Below the pieces are notes generated by a model that saw only the letters and a list, made by a program, of their open reading frames with translations, did not search any database and was not told the DNA's origin. The translations under genes and the position numbers were made by a program. A stretch of DNA of 64,000 nucleotides. Source: Bacteroidetes bacterium HLUCCA01. GTDB taxonomy: Bacteria > Bacteroidota > Rhodothermia > Balneolales > HLUCCA01. Shown here one piece after another: positions 55,920 to 64,000 of the stretch (positions within the stretch are counted from its first letter, which is position 1; each line of letters starts with the position of its first letter). The stretch covers positions 223,682-287,681 of the forward strand of contig LIHN01000004.1 of the NCBI GenBank assembly GCA_001314545.1, given 5' to 3'.

Positions 55920-58550
55920 TTATTCATTGTCCTGCAGGAATCGGAATTTTTTCAGGACATCCAAGATATGCACGGCGTCAATCGGCTTGGTCAGGAAATG
56001 ATCCATACCCACTTCAAAACACTGATCCTTTTCTTCTTTCATCACACCGGCCGTCAGTGCAATAATCGGCACATGTGAGCCGGAATCCTGCTCAAGTTTA
56101 CGAATTTGCGAGGTAGCCCGCAGTCCATCCAGTTCCGGCATTTGAATGTCCATAAAGATGAGATCCGGTTTTTCAGCTACATACTGATCAACAGCGCGCT
56201 GTCCGTTCTCAGCTTCCAGCACATCCGCTGAAGGAAGCAGCTTTTTAATCAGAATTTTCAGAAGCAACATATTCATTGGCACATCTTCAGCAATGAGAAT
56301 ACGCAGGCGGGCGATTTTGCTTTGATCCGTGACATTCCCGTTCGATACAGACGCACTCATACTGTCCGCGAGCGTTGCTGTTGAAACGCTGTCTTCGCTG
56401 GAATTCGCGGCAGCTGAGGCCCCCACGTCTGCGGAGACATCAGAATTCTGACCCGGCACCGATTCCTCCGGTGTAGTAACAGCTGCGGACCTTTCCTGTG
56501 GCGAAGCATTGCTGATATGCGTTATAAAATCGAAGAAAAAAGTCGTTTTTACGCCCGGATTACTCCGAAAATCAATACGTCCGCCCAGTTTCCGCACAAT
56601 CATATCGGATATCGTGAGCCCCAGTCCCGTTCCGCCAAACTTGCGGGTAATGGAGGTATCGGCCTGACTGAACATGGTAAACAGTTTTTCCCGCTGCGAT
56701 TCAAGAATACCTATACCGGTATCATGCACCGAGAAAATAAGTCGGGCAGTACCTTCATCAAGGCACTGAGCTGCCAGTTCAAGTTCAACACTACCCTTCT
56801 CGGTAAACTTCACCGCATTACTCAGCAAGTTAACCAGCACCTGTTTAACCCGTATGGGATCCAGAAAAGCAAAGCGAGGCACACTGTCGTCCACCGTCAG
56901 GAGCAGGTGCAGGTTTTTATTCTGAGCACTGAACCGCACCACATCCAGGCACTCCTGCAGAAACGACCTGACCTCCGTTCTGCGCGACTCCAGTTCCATT
57001 TTGCCGGCCTCAATTTTGGAAAAATCGAGGATATCACTGATTACCCCAAGCAGGGTGTGTCCGGAAATATTCGCGTTTCTGACATACTGCTGCTGCTCTT
57101 CCGTTAGCGATGTGTTCTTCAGAAGCTCCGTAAACCCAATCAGTCCATTCAGAGGCGTTCGAATCTCATGGCTCATATTCGCCAGAAACTGACTTTTTGC
57201 TATACTCGCAGCCTCCGCCTTCTCTTTTTCCTCAATCAGCAGCTGTTTAAGCTCTTTTTCTTCGGTTATATCGATGAGGACACCCTCCCAGACCGTAGTG
57301 CCATCCGGCAGCGTCCGCGGGTTCGATTCTGCCCTCAACCAGCGCACCGCGTCATTGATCTTCAAACGAGTCTCACCCAGAAACGAGGTTTTTCCGGTGA
57401 ATGCCTGCATATTTTTAGCGACCCATGCATCGTAGTCGTCTGGATGAACACTGCTGAATGCCTGAGAAGGATCCTTTGCTTTTTCCGGTGTCAGTTCGGT
57501 CATTTCAAGAAAACGCCGGCTCATAAACGCAAATCGGGCAAAACCTCCGTCAGCCGGTTGAACCATCGTGTAGGTTCCGATGGGGATATTCTCGGTGAGT
57601 TCGTAGGCCGTTTTTTCCAGGCGATCTTCCGCCTCACGCAAAGCTGCCATAATTTTCTGGCGTTTGACACTCAGAACCAGAACTACAATCACTAACCCGA
57701 GCAGGGTGGCAGCAACAAGATAATAGGTAATCAGCCGTGCAGAGAAATAGACCGTTCCAGGTTGCCACCCATCCCGGGGCAGCACGCCAATTTCCCAGCT
57801 GCCGTGGGGAAGTTCAATATACTGGGTCAGGGGACTTTGATCAAAAACTGCTTCATCTCCCCAAAAGACAGCACCTGCCGAGCCCATAGCATCTTTACCA
57901 CGAATGGCGCCGATTAAATTATTGTGTTCAATTTCTTTGGCTATATCCGTGAAAAGCGAATCAATTGAAATCACAGAAGATGATATTCCCCATACCTCTT
58001 CAGCCCCCGACAGCTCATTTACAACAGTAATCGGTATTCTGGCAATAATGCCCCTGCCGCCCTGCAAAAGCTCCAGGGGACCGGCCAAAACAATTTCGTC
58101 CAGCTGAATCGCCCGCTCAACGGCTTCCAGCTGCCCGGGTAAATCACGGTAGTCAACGCCCAGTACCGCCTCGTTACCCTCAAGAGGATATACATACTGC
58201 ATGACCAGGTCGCGGGCCAGCACAATGTTCTGTAAATCATGCTGACCACGAAATTGAACTTCCACAGCTTTTGCGAAGTCATCCTGGGTAAGCTCCGGAT
58301 TCATCGCCACAAGCGACTCAACCGCTGAGATTTTGTAAATATTCAGGTAGATCCGGCTTGTGAGCGTTTCCCCGAGACTGTACAGGGTCTGTATTACATT
58401 TTCGCGAATCTGTCGGGAGCGGTCCTGCGTTTCCAGCCGGACCAGCAAAATGCCGACCATTAAAAAAATAAGTATAAGTATCGCAACAAGCGTTGAACCA
58501 ACTACTTCCAGCGAATATCCCGCTCGATCCGATTTTGAATATAACCCCAT
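55920..58550 (-). CDS. CHASE-PAS hybrid histidine kinase with receiver domain
   Basis: 876 residues: a first membrane helix (about 17-38), a periplasmic CHASE-like sensor (about 75-270), a second helix (278-300), a PAS domain (about 320-440), HisKA with H461 in MSHEIRTPLNGLIGF, an HATPase with ILDFSKIEAGKMELE upstream and DTGIGI and GGTGLGLTIS motifs, then a receiver with phospho-acceptor D801 in LIFMDIQMPELDG. CHASE domains sense small extracellular ligands. No output regulator is adjacent. A run rich in Ser/Ala/Val links kinase and receiver. Confidence 0.93.
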   Translation of the reverse strand: MGLYSKSDRAGYSLEVVGSTLVAILILIFLMVGILLVRLETQDRSRQIRENVIQTLYSLGETLTSRIYLNIYKISAVESLVAMNPELTQDDFAKAVEVQFRGQHDLQNIVLARDLVMQYVYPLEGNEAVLGVDYRDLPGQLEAVERAIQLDEIVLAGPLELLQGGRGIIARIPITVVNELSGAEEVWGISSSVISIDSLFTDIAKEIEHNNLIGAIRGKDAMGSAGAVFWGDEAVFDQSPLTQYIELPHGSWEIGVLPRDGWQPGTVYFSARLITYYLVAATLLGLVIVVLVLSVKRQKIMAALREAEDRLEKTAYELTENIPIGTYTMVQPADGGFARFAFMSRRFLEMTELTPEKAKDPSQAFSSVHPDDYDAWVAKNMQAFTGKTSFLGETRLKINDAVRWLRAESNPRTLPDGTTVWEGVLIDITEEKELKQLLIEEKEKAEAASIAKSQFLANMSHEIRTPLNGLIGFTELLKNTSLTEEQQQYVRNANISGHTLLGVISDILDFSKIEAGKMELESRRTEVRSFLQECLDVVRFSAQNKNLHLLLTVDDSVPRFAFLDPIRVKQVLVNLLSNAVKFTEKGSVELELAAQCLDEGTARLIFSVHDTGIGILESQREKLFTMFSQADTSITRKFGGTGLGLTISDMIVRKLGGRIDFRSNPGVKTTFFFDFITHISNASPQERSAAVTTPEESVPGQNSDVSADVGASAAANSSEDSVSTATLADSMSASVSNGNVTDQSKIARLRILIAEDVPMNMLLLKILIKKLLPSADVLEAENGQRAVDQYVAEKPDLIFMDIQMPELDGLRATSQIRKLEQDSGSHVPIIALTAGVMKEEKDQCFEVGMDHFLTKPIDAVHILDVLKKFRFLQDNE

Positions 58551-58778
58551 CGTTCTTCCTCGTCCAGTTAGTTTCAGCGCTCTCTATATGTCAAACTTTC
58601 AATGACACGCCACCAGCAACAAATTATATACCTGCAAATATCCTGAATTTAAAGGATTAAACCGACTACAAATTGCATGTGGCTGATTGAGTTAGGGCAA
58701 ATAAGAAAGTTATTATGCCCGGATAGTCGAGATAACGGTCTGACGGGGTTGCCGCGGGCCATCGTGATGCTGCCATTG

Positions 58779-58949
58779 GTTGAGAAACAGGCTGTTCCGA
58801 CAGGAACTACACCTGAAGGTCGGATGTGGTAGTAATAGCCGCCGTTGAGAAACAGGTTGTTCCGACAGGAACTACACCTGAAGGTCGGATGTAGTAGTTA
58901 TAGCCGCCGTTGAGAAACAGGCTGTTCCGACAGGAACTACACCTGAAGG
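58779..58949. repeat. 65-base tandem repeat, 2.6 copies
   Basis: Copies at 58779-58843, 58844-58908 and 58909-58949 (partial) differ by only a few bases. Each contains GTTCC-GACA-GGAAC, a small inverted repeat. They lie in the 564-base gap between the hybrid kinase start (58550) and the DUF6992 gene (59115), just upstream of the latter. Apart from the repeats, that gap shows nothing else. Confidence 0.95.
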
Positions 58950-59114
58950 CGGGGAGGTTGTATAATGTCAGGTGGAATATATGGTCGGATTACCAACAGC
59001 ATTGAAGGCAACATGATACATAAAAGACAAAGGGTTAGTGAAGCTAAACGAAGCGGCGGTCTCATTTCGACCAGAGCATGCCGCCGAAATTGCTGGCATG
59101 AAACGGGGCTTCTT

Positions 59115-59981
59115 ATGGACGGGGCGAACCGCCGGGGCTTCCGACAGGCACGCTGGTTGATGGCTCTAATGGTTCTGGTGACCCCTTTCGTACTGGTGAC
59201 CCCCTTAGTTCTGGTGGCCCAGCCGGGTTTGGCGACCGGTCCCGGCCCGGTTGTTCACGGCGAAGTTGCACCCATCGAGGCTACTCCCATTGAGGGTTTA
59301 ACGGTTGAGCTTTTTCCCGGCGAGGTTGTTTTGGCTTCCACGCCCCGCCAATCCGTTTCAAAGCCCACTTCATACGCCCGGGCTGGCACTGGCGGCGTCA
59401 AGTCGGAGGGACTCAGTTTGGCTCCAGGAGTGAGCGTGGAACGCGCGCCGCGCGGAGGGTTATCCTTCGGTATGGGGTCGGAAGACGCTGTCCGTGACCA
59501 CCTGCTGCAGGGCTACCTCGACCGGCAACTACAGATGCGCCGGAACAAGCACATTCTGCTGGGATGGGGGGCGGCCAACGTGGCCTCGGGCCTCGCGCTC
59601 TACGCCACCGACTACCGGGACTTCGGGGTGATGAACGCATCCTGGGGCGCCATCAACGCCGGCATCGCCCTGCTCGCCATGCGGGGTGCGACCGACTCAG
59701 ACACCACGCCATCCTATGCCGAGATGCTTCGGGAAGAGCAACAGTTTAACCGGATTGTGGCCCTGAACACCGGCCTCGATGTGGGTTACATGATTGCCGG
59801 ACTCTGGATGATGACCGATGGGCGGGACTCCATGGTGCGACAATACGGGACGTCCATCGTGGTGCAGGGCGCCTTTCTGTTTGCCTACGACCTGTGGCTG
59901 ACGGTGGAATCCACCCGATACCTGAATCGTCTCACCATAGCACCAACGCTGAACGGGGTTTCGGTGAGGCTGAGCTGGTAG
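59115..59981 (+). CDS. DUF6992-like membrane protein
   Basis: About 288 residues. An N-terminal hydrophobic stretch with internally repeated LVTP/LVAQ units (MVLVTPFVLVTPLVLVAQ) could be a signal peptide. Residues about 80-130 are low-complexity. The C-terminal 140 residues contain four helices (HILLGWGAANVASGLALYAT, NASWGAINAGIALLAM, GYMIAGLWMM, FLFAYDLWLT), matching the Bacteroidota DUF6992 pattern. Function unknown. Start uncertain; ATGs at 59160 and 58965 are alternatives. Confidence 0.6.
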   Translation: MDGANRRGFRQARWLMALMVLVTPFVLVTPLVLVAQPGLATGPGPVVHGEVAPIEATPIEGLTVELFPGEVVLASTPRQSVSKPTSYARAGTGGVKSEGLSLAPGVSVERAPRGGLSFGMGSEDAVRDHLLQGYLDRQLQMRRNKHILLGWGAANVASGLALYATDYRDFGVMNASWGAINAGIALLAMRGATDSDTTPSYAEMLREEQQFNRIVALNTGLDVGYMIAGLWMMTDGRDSMVRQYGTSIVVQGAFLFAYDLWLTVESTRYLNRLTIAPTLNGVSVRLSW

Positions 59982-60189
59982 TGCGAGGGCTGCCGGGGCC
60001 GAACCCCTGCCCGTTTACGCAGGCCCGCCAGCCATCCCGGAGTATCCTTTTGCACAGACGCAAAGGCCTGGGTGTGGTTGCCTAACACGGTGACACCGTC
60101 GCGAACAGTATTCAGCGCCAAAGTGCCACGCCATTGCATGCCGATTGCAGGTAGAGCAGCTGTCCGTCAGTGGTGGCCATACCCCGGTT

Positions 60190-60960
60190 TTACCGGTACA
60201 CCTTCACCCGATCAATGCCCAGGCTGAACGGACCTTCCTGCCTGTCTTTGATCATGAAACCGAGCTCAATAATTGCATCGGTATTCAGCGGCGGATTCCC
60301 TCGCACGGAAGATCCCCGATAAACCGGTCGGAAGTCGCTGAACGGCACATAGTACGTCTGCCATTCACCGGCAACCGTGGTAAAATTGGCTTCGAACGCA
60401 TACCAGGTAATCCGGCCATTCACCACGGTTTTCAGTCGGAGGGCGTACACTTTACCGTCGCCCAGCACCCGCACCGCCAGGCCCTCGTAGCCCGACAAAT
60501 CGGCCGGTTGCTGCGCCTGCGCGCGCATGGAGGCGAATCCGCCGTTATTTCGAAGGGAAACCGTTCCGCTGAACACAGCAAAACCGTCGGCGTGGGCGTT
60601 GATCTTGCTTCTGGAGACCCCTCCCATCACGTTATCATTCACGATTTGCCAGACCTCCGGCGCCGTGGTGGTGAAATCAATCAGCGTAACCTCTGCCGGA
60701 GCAGGGTTTTCCGGGGTGGGATGCGTGGTGTTGGCCGGGGCGGGGTTTTCCGGGGTGGGATGTGTGGTATTGGCGGAAGCGGGCTTTTCCGATGCCGGCC
60801 CGGAAGTATGGTCCGGAGCGGGGTTTTCCGAGGCCGGGTGTGCAGCGTTGGCCGATATGCTATCCGATGCCGGAGGGATGTGGTTAAAAACCATGATAAA
60901 GGCAAAAATTAGTGTGAAACCCATAAAAACATGATGGTATTGTGATGATTGTATGGTCAT
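60190..60960 (-). CDS. CIA30-family carbohydrate-binding-like protein with repetitive linker
   Basis: 256 residues. An N-terminal hydrophobic segment (MGFTLIFAFIMVFNHI) is probably a signal anchor. Residues about 35-90 are a Pro/Ala/Thr/Glu-rich linker of 13-residue repeats. The C-terminal 165 residues are a galactose-binding-like domain of the CIA30 family: WQIVNDNVMGGVSRSKI, SLRNNGGFAS, LRLKT and LGIDRVKVYR. In bacteria such domains may bind sugars or quinone-linked partners; the role is unknown. Confidence 0.85.
   Translation of the reverse strand: MTIQSSQYHHVFMGFTLIFAFIMVFNHIPPASDSISANAAHPASENPAPDHTSGPASEKPASANTTHPTPENPAPANTTHPTPENPAPAEVTLIDFTTTAPEVWQIVNDNVMGGVSRSKINAHADGFAVFSGTVSLRNNGGFASMRAQAQQPADLSGYEGLAVRVLGDGKVYALRLKTVVNGRITWYAFEANFTTVAGEWQTYYVPFSDFRPVYRGSSVRGNPPLNTDAIIELGFMIKDRQEGPFSLGIDRVKVYR
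60700..60850 (-). repeat. 39-base in-frame tandem repeat within the CIA30 linker
   Basis: Near-identical 39-base units encode THPTPENPAPAN-type 13-residue repeats. At least two are almost perfect and two more are diverged. The length stays a multiple of three, so copy changes lengthen or shorten the linker without breaking the frame. Confidence 0.8.
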
Positions 60961-61180
60961 AACACCATCACTTCACGAATAATTCTTTCGGCCAGATGGT
61001 GCTTACGGTCTTTGGTGCAGGCATGGGGGGCGGTTTAGGTTCCTTTCCTGCGATGTGCCGTCTTCATAGTAGGCAGGTACGCGCAAAAAAAACTTCCGGA
61101 TAGGGGTGACATAGGGTTGTCACCCTGGGGGTTTATGTTCTTAACAGCAGATGTTTATGCATTCCGGGTCGCACATTGGC

Positions 61181-61239
61181 ATGCGATGACAGTTTAGAAG
61201 AGAGCGCTGCCAGAATGCGATGACAGTTTAGAAGAGAGC
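61181..61239. repeat. 25-base direct repeat, period 34
   Basis: ATGCGATGACAGTTTAGAAG plus AGAGC occurs at 61181-61205 and 61215-61239, identical, in the 656-base non-coding stretch 60961-61616. Apart from this repeat, the two below it and the gene remnant, that stretch shows nothing. Confidence 0.9.
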
Positions 61240-61348
61240 ACGCTGCGAGATTGCACAGAAGTCGAAGACGACGTAGAAGACACAGATGCTATTCATCAGC
61301 AAGAGAGCGGCAACGGGTAGTTCGTACTCCTGTAGACGGTGCGGATTA

Positions 61349-61450
61349 CCCCGTTTGCCTAATTAGTTACCCGTGTGCCTAACAAATTACCCCGTTTGCC
61401 CAATTAGTTACCCGTGTGCCCAATTAGTTACCCCGTGTGCCCAACTCAAC
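61349..61450. repeat. About 20-base imperfect tandem repeat, five copies
   Basis: Units alternate around CCCGTGTGCCCAATTAGTTA and CCCGTTTGCCTAATTAGTTA. Downstream, ACGTCGCGACCAACAGC is repeated at 61454-61470 and 61507-61523 and interrupts the gene remnant that follows. Confidence 0.85.
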
Positions 61451-61472
61451 TATACGTCGCGACCAACAGCTC

Positions 61473-61621
61473 AGCTCCTAACGGAAGACGTCCTTCGCCC
61501 TGTTAAACGTCGCGACCAACAGCGCAACCCCCGCACGGTAGCACCAATCCCCATGTTCAATGCGGCCCTGTTTCTGATGAACATGCTCCACAATTCAGAC
61601 GAGGTAAAGCTTCCGGCTACC
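61473..61621 (+). pseudogene. Truncated remnant of a paralogue of the gene at 62765
   Basis: 61473-61505 resembles 62887-62919 (the LTED segment). 61548-61621 closely resembles 62916-62990 (protein LFLMNMLH, then EVKL), separated by an insertion carrying the second ACGTCGCGACCAACAGC copy. No start and no C-terminus survive; the match stops where the convergent frameshifted gene ends. It is a decayed duplicate of the N-terminal third of the uncharacterised gene. Confidence 0.75.
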
Positions 61622-62434
61622 GACCGGTTTTTCGCTTCATCTCACGATACAAATCCTCCAGCATCTCCGGATCCATGCCGGTTTCCAGGGCAATCTTCGT
61701 TACATCAGCATCCCGGTCGTTATTCAGATGGTCCAACATGATGGCCAACCCGTCATTGATACGCTCCATTTCATCCGGATCATACTCCTGGTCCTCGCTG
61801 AACAAGTCCCCATACGGATTAAAGCTATCCTCAACACCCGTAATCTCCTGTGCCAGGCTAAAAAAGGGTGGATTGACTTTAAAATCGGGTTCACCAAGAA
61901 GCTGATACCCGAGCTTGCGCAGTCCGTCGATGAGCGCTGTAAAACCCATCTCCGTATACGCCAATAAGAACAGTCTTTCCTCATTTTCGTCGAAGTAGGC
62001 CGTGGAAAAGTGCGGCAACCTATCCCAGTTTTTAAGCGCCAGACGATGCACGCCCATAGTGTACTCCGCATCAAAAAGGTCATTGAGCAAATCACCCAGT
62101 AACGCGTCGCATTCGTACTCGGCAACACAGAATATCATCCGGGTGTCGTTATGATAGACGAACGGCTGTTCCGCCCCGGCAAGCAGCAGCATGTAGGGAA
62201 TCGGGTTCCTGGCAACAGATTCCATAACACCCTGCGTGGTTTCAGAGCCCTCATCCGTATGCAGCAGCTCATTAAAATAGACGAATGGGATCTGAGCAGG
62301 CGGTCCACTTTTTTGTCGAGCTTCTCGCGCGCGGCCACATAGTAGAGCAGGAAGTCGTCCAGCACGCGTTTAACGATGGCGGAGTTTTTCAGGCAATCGG
62401 ACTCAATCCTGGAATAATCGATGGTTGAAGCCAT
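61617..62434 (-). pseudogene. Uncharacterised gene split by a -1 frameshift at an A6 run
   Basis: Starting at the ATG at 62434 the frame encodes a helical N-terminus (DYSRIESDCLKNSAIVKRVL) that stays sensible as far as KLDKK. The frame then loses sense, while the -1 frame continues with QIPFVYFNELLHTDEGSETT and runs to 61617, ending MDPEMLEDLYREMKRKTGR. The switch point is six A residues (complement of 62309-62314); one extra A would restore a continuous protein of about 271 residues. It may be a sequencing indel, a phase-variable or decaying gene, or true frameshifting. The family is not recognised; the C-terminus is acidic and helical. Confidence 0.65.
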
Positions 62435-62764
62435 GGGAACGGGGGGTTAGGATGTTGGTAATTCACCTGAAACGGTTGTTCTGCCGAAAGGTAATTGGAT
62501 GGCGTTGATATTATCAATGGGAAAATGTTCTCGAAGACGTAGACATGATGAACAGCCGACAAGCTGGTGAGACGACCCAGATTCCGGAGCAGGTACAACC
62601 ACGCATATATCTTGATTTCATGTGTATCTGCCTGTTTGACAAAATAATCCATTTCCGGAAAAACACGTACCCGGCGGACGCTGAACGCACAAGTCTCCTG
62701 TAAATTCCCCATATTATCGTCGTGTGTCCAAACATCACAATCAGCCCCTTCACCCGACGGCCTT
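62435..62764. other. Divergent spacer, 330 bases
   Basis: Lies between the frameshifted gene (leftward) and the uncharacterised gene at 62765 (rightward). A leftward frame of 131 codons crosses it (62389-62784) but overlaps both neighbouring gene starts and shows no recognisable domain, so it is not called. No repeat or hairpin is obvious. Confidence 0.4.
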
Positions 62765-63655
62765 ATGAACACCATCGACCCCAACGCCTACAATCAGCCT
62801 ATCCCTGAATTTGATGGCTATTCGACCTATGAAATGGCATGGATCCTGTTCAATCCCATCCAGCCCGATAGTCCGATGCATCTCAATCCCCTCACGGAAG
62901 ACCTTATTCGCCGTATTCCCATGCTCAATGTGGCCCTGTTTCTGATGAACATGCTCCACGATTCGGGCGAGATAAAGTTGACGGCAACGGGGAACCTACC
63001 GCTGAAACTGGTGAAGGCCATGCACGAGATGGCTCAAGTGCCCGATGAAAGGCTGGATACGGGTATGTCGAAAATTCGTAGTCAGCAGGATGTGATACTG
63101 GTTGACCTATTGCGTGCATTGCTGGACTTTGCCCGCCTCACCAAAAAGCGGCATAACAAGCTGTCGCTCACCAGGGCGGGTCAGAAGCTTCTCAACAATC
63201 CAGATGCGCTGCTTCGAACCTTACTGCTGACGCATGGATTTGAGTTTCCCTGGTCGCATTACGATTATTATGATAATGAGGAGGTTGGTCAGTTTGGGTG
63301 GGCGTTTTCCCTGCGAATTCTGGCTCTTTACGGCGGGGAGCCCCGCGAAGACCGCTGGTATGCCAGACGGTATTTTACGGCATTTCCGGAACACTATCCG
63401 CAGGAGAGTCTGGAAACCATCGATACGGTAGACTGGAACCCGATTGTGAGCTGTTATGCCACACGGACATTCAATCATTTTGCCATGATGTACGGGTTGG
63501 TAACCTATACCCGGGGGCCGTTCAGGCCCGGTTTTGGTCGTCAAAAGGAGTTTTTTCAGGCCACCGCATTGCTGCACGAGCTGTTCTATTTCAAGGAGCA
63601 TGTTTCGTACATCGGGGCTGCCAATTTTCCGCCGATGTATGAACCCGGAAGGTAG
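62765..63655 (+). CDS. Uncharacterised protein, possible winged-helix N-terminal region
   Basis: 296 residues. The segment IRRIPMLNVALFLMNMLH with GEIKLTATGNLPLKLVK (about 47-83) has the spacing of a winged helix and recurs in uncharacterised bacterial proteins. A second such pattern follows (KLSLTRAGQKLL). The rest is aromatic-rich (WSHYDYYD, RWYARRYFTAFPEHYPQE) and ends with a predicted helical segment. No catalytic motif is seen. A truncated relative lies at 61473-61621. It is divergent from the frameshifted gene and sits beside an Rpn-family gene, consistent with mobile or accessory DNA. Confidence 0.7.
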   Translation: MNTIDPNAYNQPIPEFDGYSTYEMAWILFNPIQPDSPMHLNPLTEDLIRRIPMLNVALFLMNMLHDSGEIKLTATGNLPLKLVKAMHEMAQVPDERLDTGMSKIRSQQDVILVDLLRALLDFARLTKKRHNKLSLTRAGQKLLNNPDALLRTLLLTHGFEFPWSHYDYYDNEEVGQFGWAFSLRILALYGGEPREDRWYARRYFTAFPEHYPQESLETIDTVDWNPIVSCYATRTFNHFAMMYGLVTYTRGPFRPGFGRQKEFFQATALLHELFYFKEHVSYIGAANFPPMYEPGR

Positions 63656-63702
63656 GATGCAGGTATATGCTCCTGACTTCGTTTGTGACTCAGGAGCCCA
63701 TA

Positions 63703-64000
63703 CTATTTCGACAGTATGGATTCGATTTTCGCCAGTTCAATACCGGTCATAGCGGATATTGCATCGGCGCCGGCGCCGTTTTTGTGCATGTTCTTGATGA
63801 TGGATTCGACGCCCTTTTCCAGCCCCAGCTTTTCACCCTTTTCCAGGCCCAGCTTTTCTCCTTTTTCCAGCCCCAGCTCATAACTGGAAATTTCCCCGCT
63901 TTTGATATCGCGGTAGGACTTGATGCTGCGTTGATACGCGATGTATTCCTGTGTATCCATGGCGCTGATTTTGGCTATGGTGAATATTTCCTTGAAGATA
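63703..64000 (-). CDS. Rpn-family recombination-promoting nuclease, C-terminal part (5' end outside window)
   Basis: The frame stays open to the right edge (IFKEIFTIAKISAMDTQEY, then IAYQRSIKSYRDIKSG), which is the typical region following the PD-(D/E)XK nuclease core of Rpn/putative-transposase proteins. The ATG at 63960 is therefore internal rather than the real start. Three LGLEKGEK-type units encoded by a 24-base repeat form a charged coiled linker before a short helical tail. The catalytic core is outside the window. Such genes expand in copy number and spread with mobile DNA. Confidence 0.85.
   Translation of the reverse strand, partial: IFKEIFTIAKISAMDTQEYIAYQRSIKSYRDIKSGEISSYELGLEKGEKLGLEKGEKLGLEKGVESIIKNMHKNGAGADAISAMTGIELAKIESILSK

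Noticed and set aside
58779..58949. Possible CRISPR array
   Set aside because: The whole 65-base unit is conserved, so there are no unique spacers, and no cas gene is nearby.
62389..62784. Leftward 131-codon frame between the two uncharacterised genes
   Set aside because: It overlaps the starts of both neighbouring genes and has no recognisable domain; judged chance.
1..64000. tRNA or rRNA genes
   Set aside because: No T-loop-like GGTTCGAATCC pattern with matching acceptor arms and no rRNA core sequence was noticed on either strand by eye.

Overview
The window looks like chromosome of a Bacteroidota-superphylum bacterium, most likely from the Balneolota/Rhodothermota side. The basis is TonB receptors with carboxypeptidase-regulatory-like N-terminal domains, DUF4270, DUF5916, DUF4914, DUF6992 and LVIVD/DUF305 proteins, weak or absent Shine-Dalgarno sequences at many starts, and moderately high GC. 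This is inferred from family content; no rRNA or tRNA gene is present to confirm it. Most of the window is ordinary dense chromosome. Accessory-looking material sits at two toxin-antitoxin pairs (26.1-26.7 kb and 31.8-32.4 kb) and in the last 3 kb.

Layout: 1-4.7 kb, leftward cca-ispE-glgP (glgP runs off the left edge). 4.9-10.8 kb, a CDF transporter, a universal stress protein, a sugar nucleotidyltransferase, a membrane-anchored Mur-ligase-like protein and a LolC/E-type permease. 10.9-19.5 kb, glgB-malQ, a terminator, then a GT5 N-terminal-half protein, a DUF4270 lipoprotein, an outer-membrane barrel and a TPR protein. 19.8-24.3 kb, rho, lptB, purQ, purS and miaA. 24.3-33.8 kb, an 8-bp tandem repeat, a Moco-sulfurase-like desulfurase, MazE/Doc, a TonB receptor, an S9 peptidase, VapBC and a proline aminopeptidase. 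34.2-41.1 kb, a giant tandem-duplicated membrane protein, a His-rich DUF305 protein and an LVIVD lipoprotein. 41.3-49.8 kb, a sucrose locus (LacI regulator, TonB receptor, sodium symporter, fructokinase, amylosucrase). 49.8-58.6 kb, DUF5916, DUF4914, creatininase-like and a CHASE hybrid kinase. 58.6-64 kb, tandem repeats, DUF6992, CIA30-like, a frameshifted gene, a gene remnant, an uncharacterised gene and an Rpn-family fragment.

The strongest functional theme is sucrose and alpha-glucan storage. Amylosucrase can build glucan directly from sucrose, fructokinase would capture the released fructose, GlgB and MalQ would branch and rearrange the glucan, and GlgP would degrade it. Perfect LacI-family palindromes lie between lacI and the receptor gene, and one with the same AAGCGCTT core lies upstream of glgP about 40 kb away, suggesting one regulator joins uptake and mobilisation. 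The most unusual single gene is at 34.2-37.8 kb: two homologous sensor halves, each a predicted periplasmic propeller, a membrane helix and a candidate winged-helix domain, fused in one reading frame. DUF4914 with its hairpin-rich leader, and two toxins that each lack a normally conserved active-site residue, are also worth a second look.
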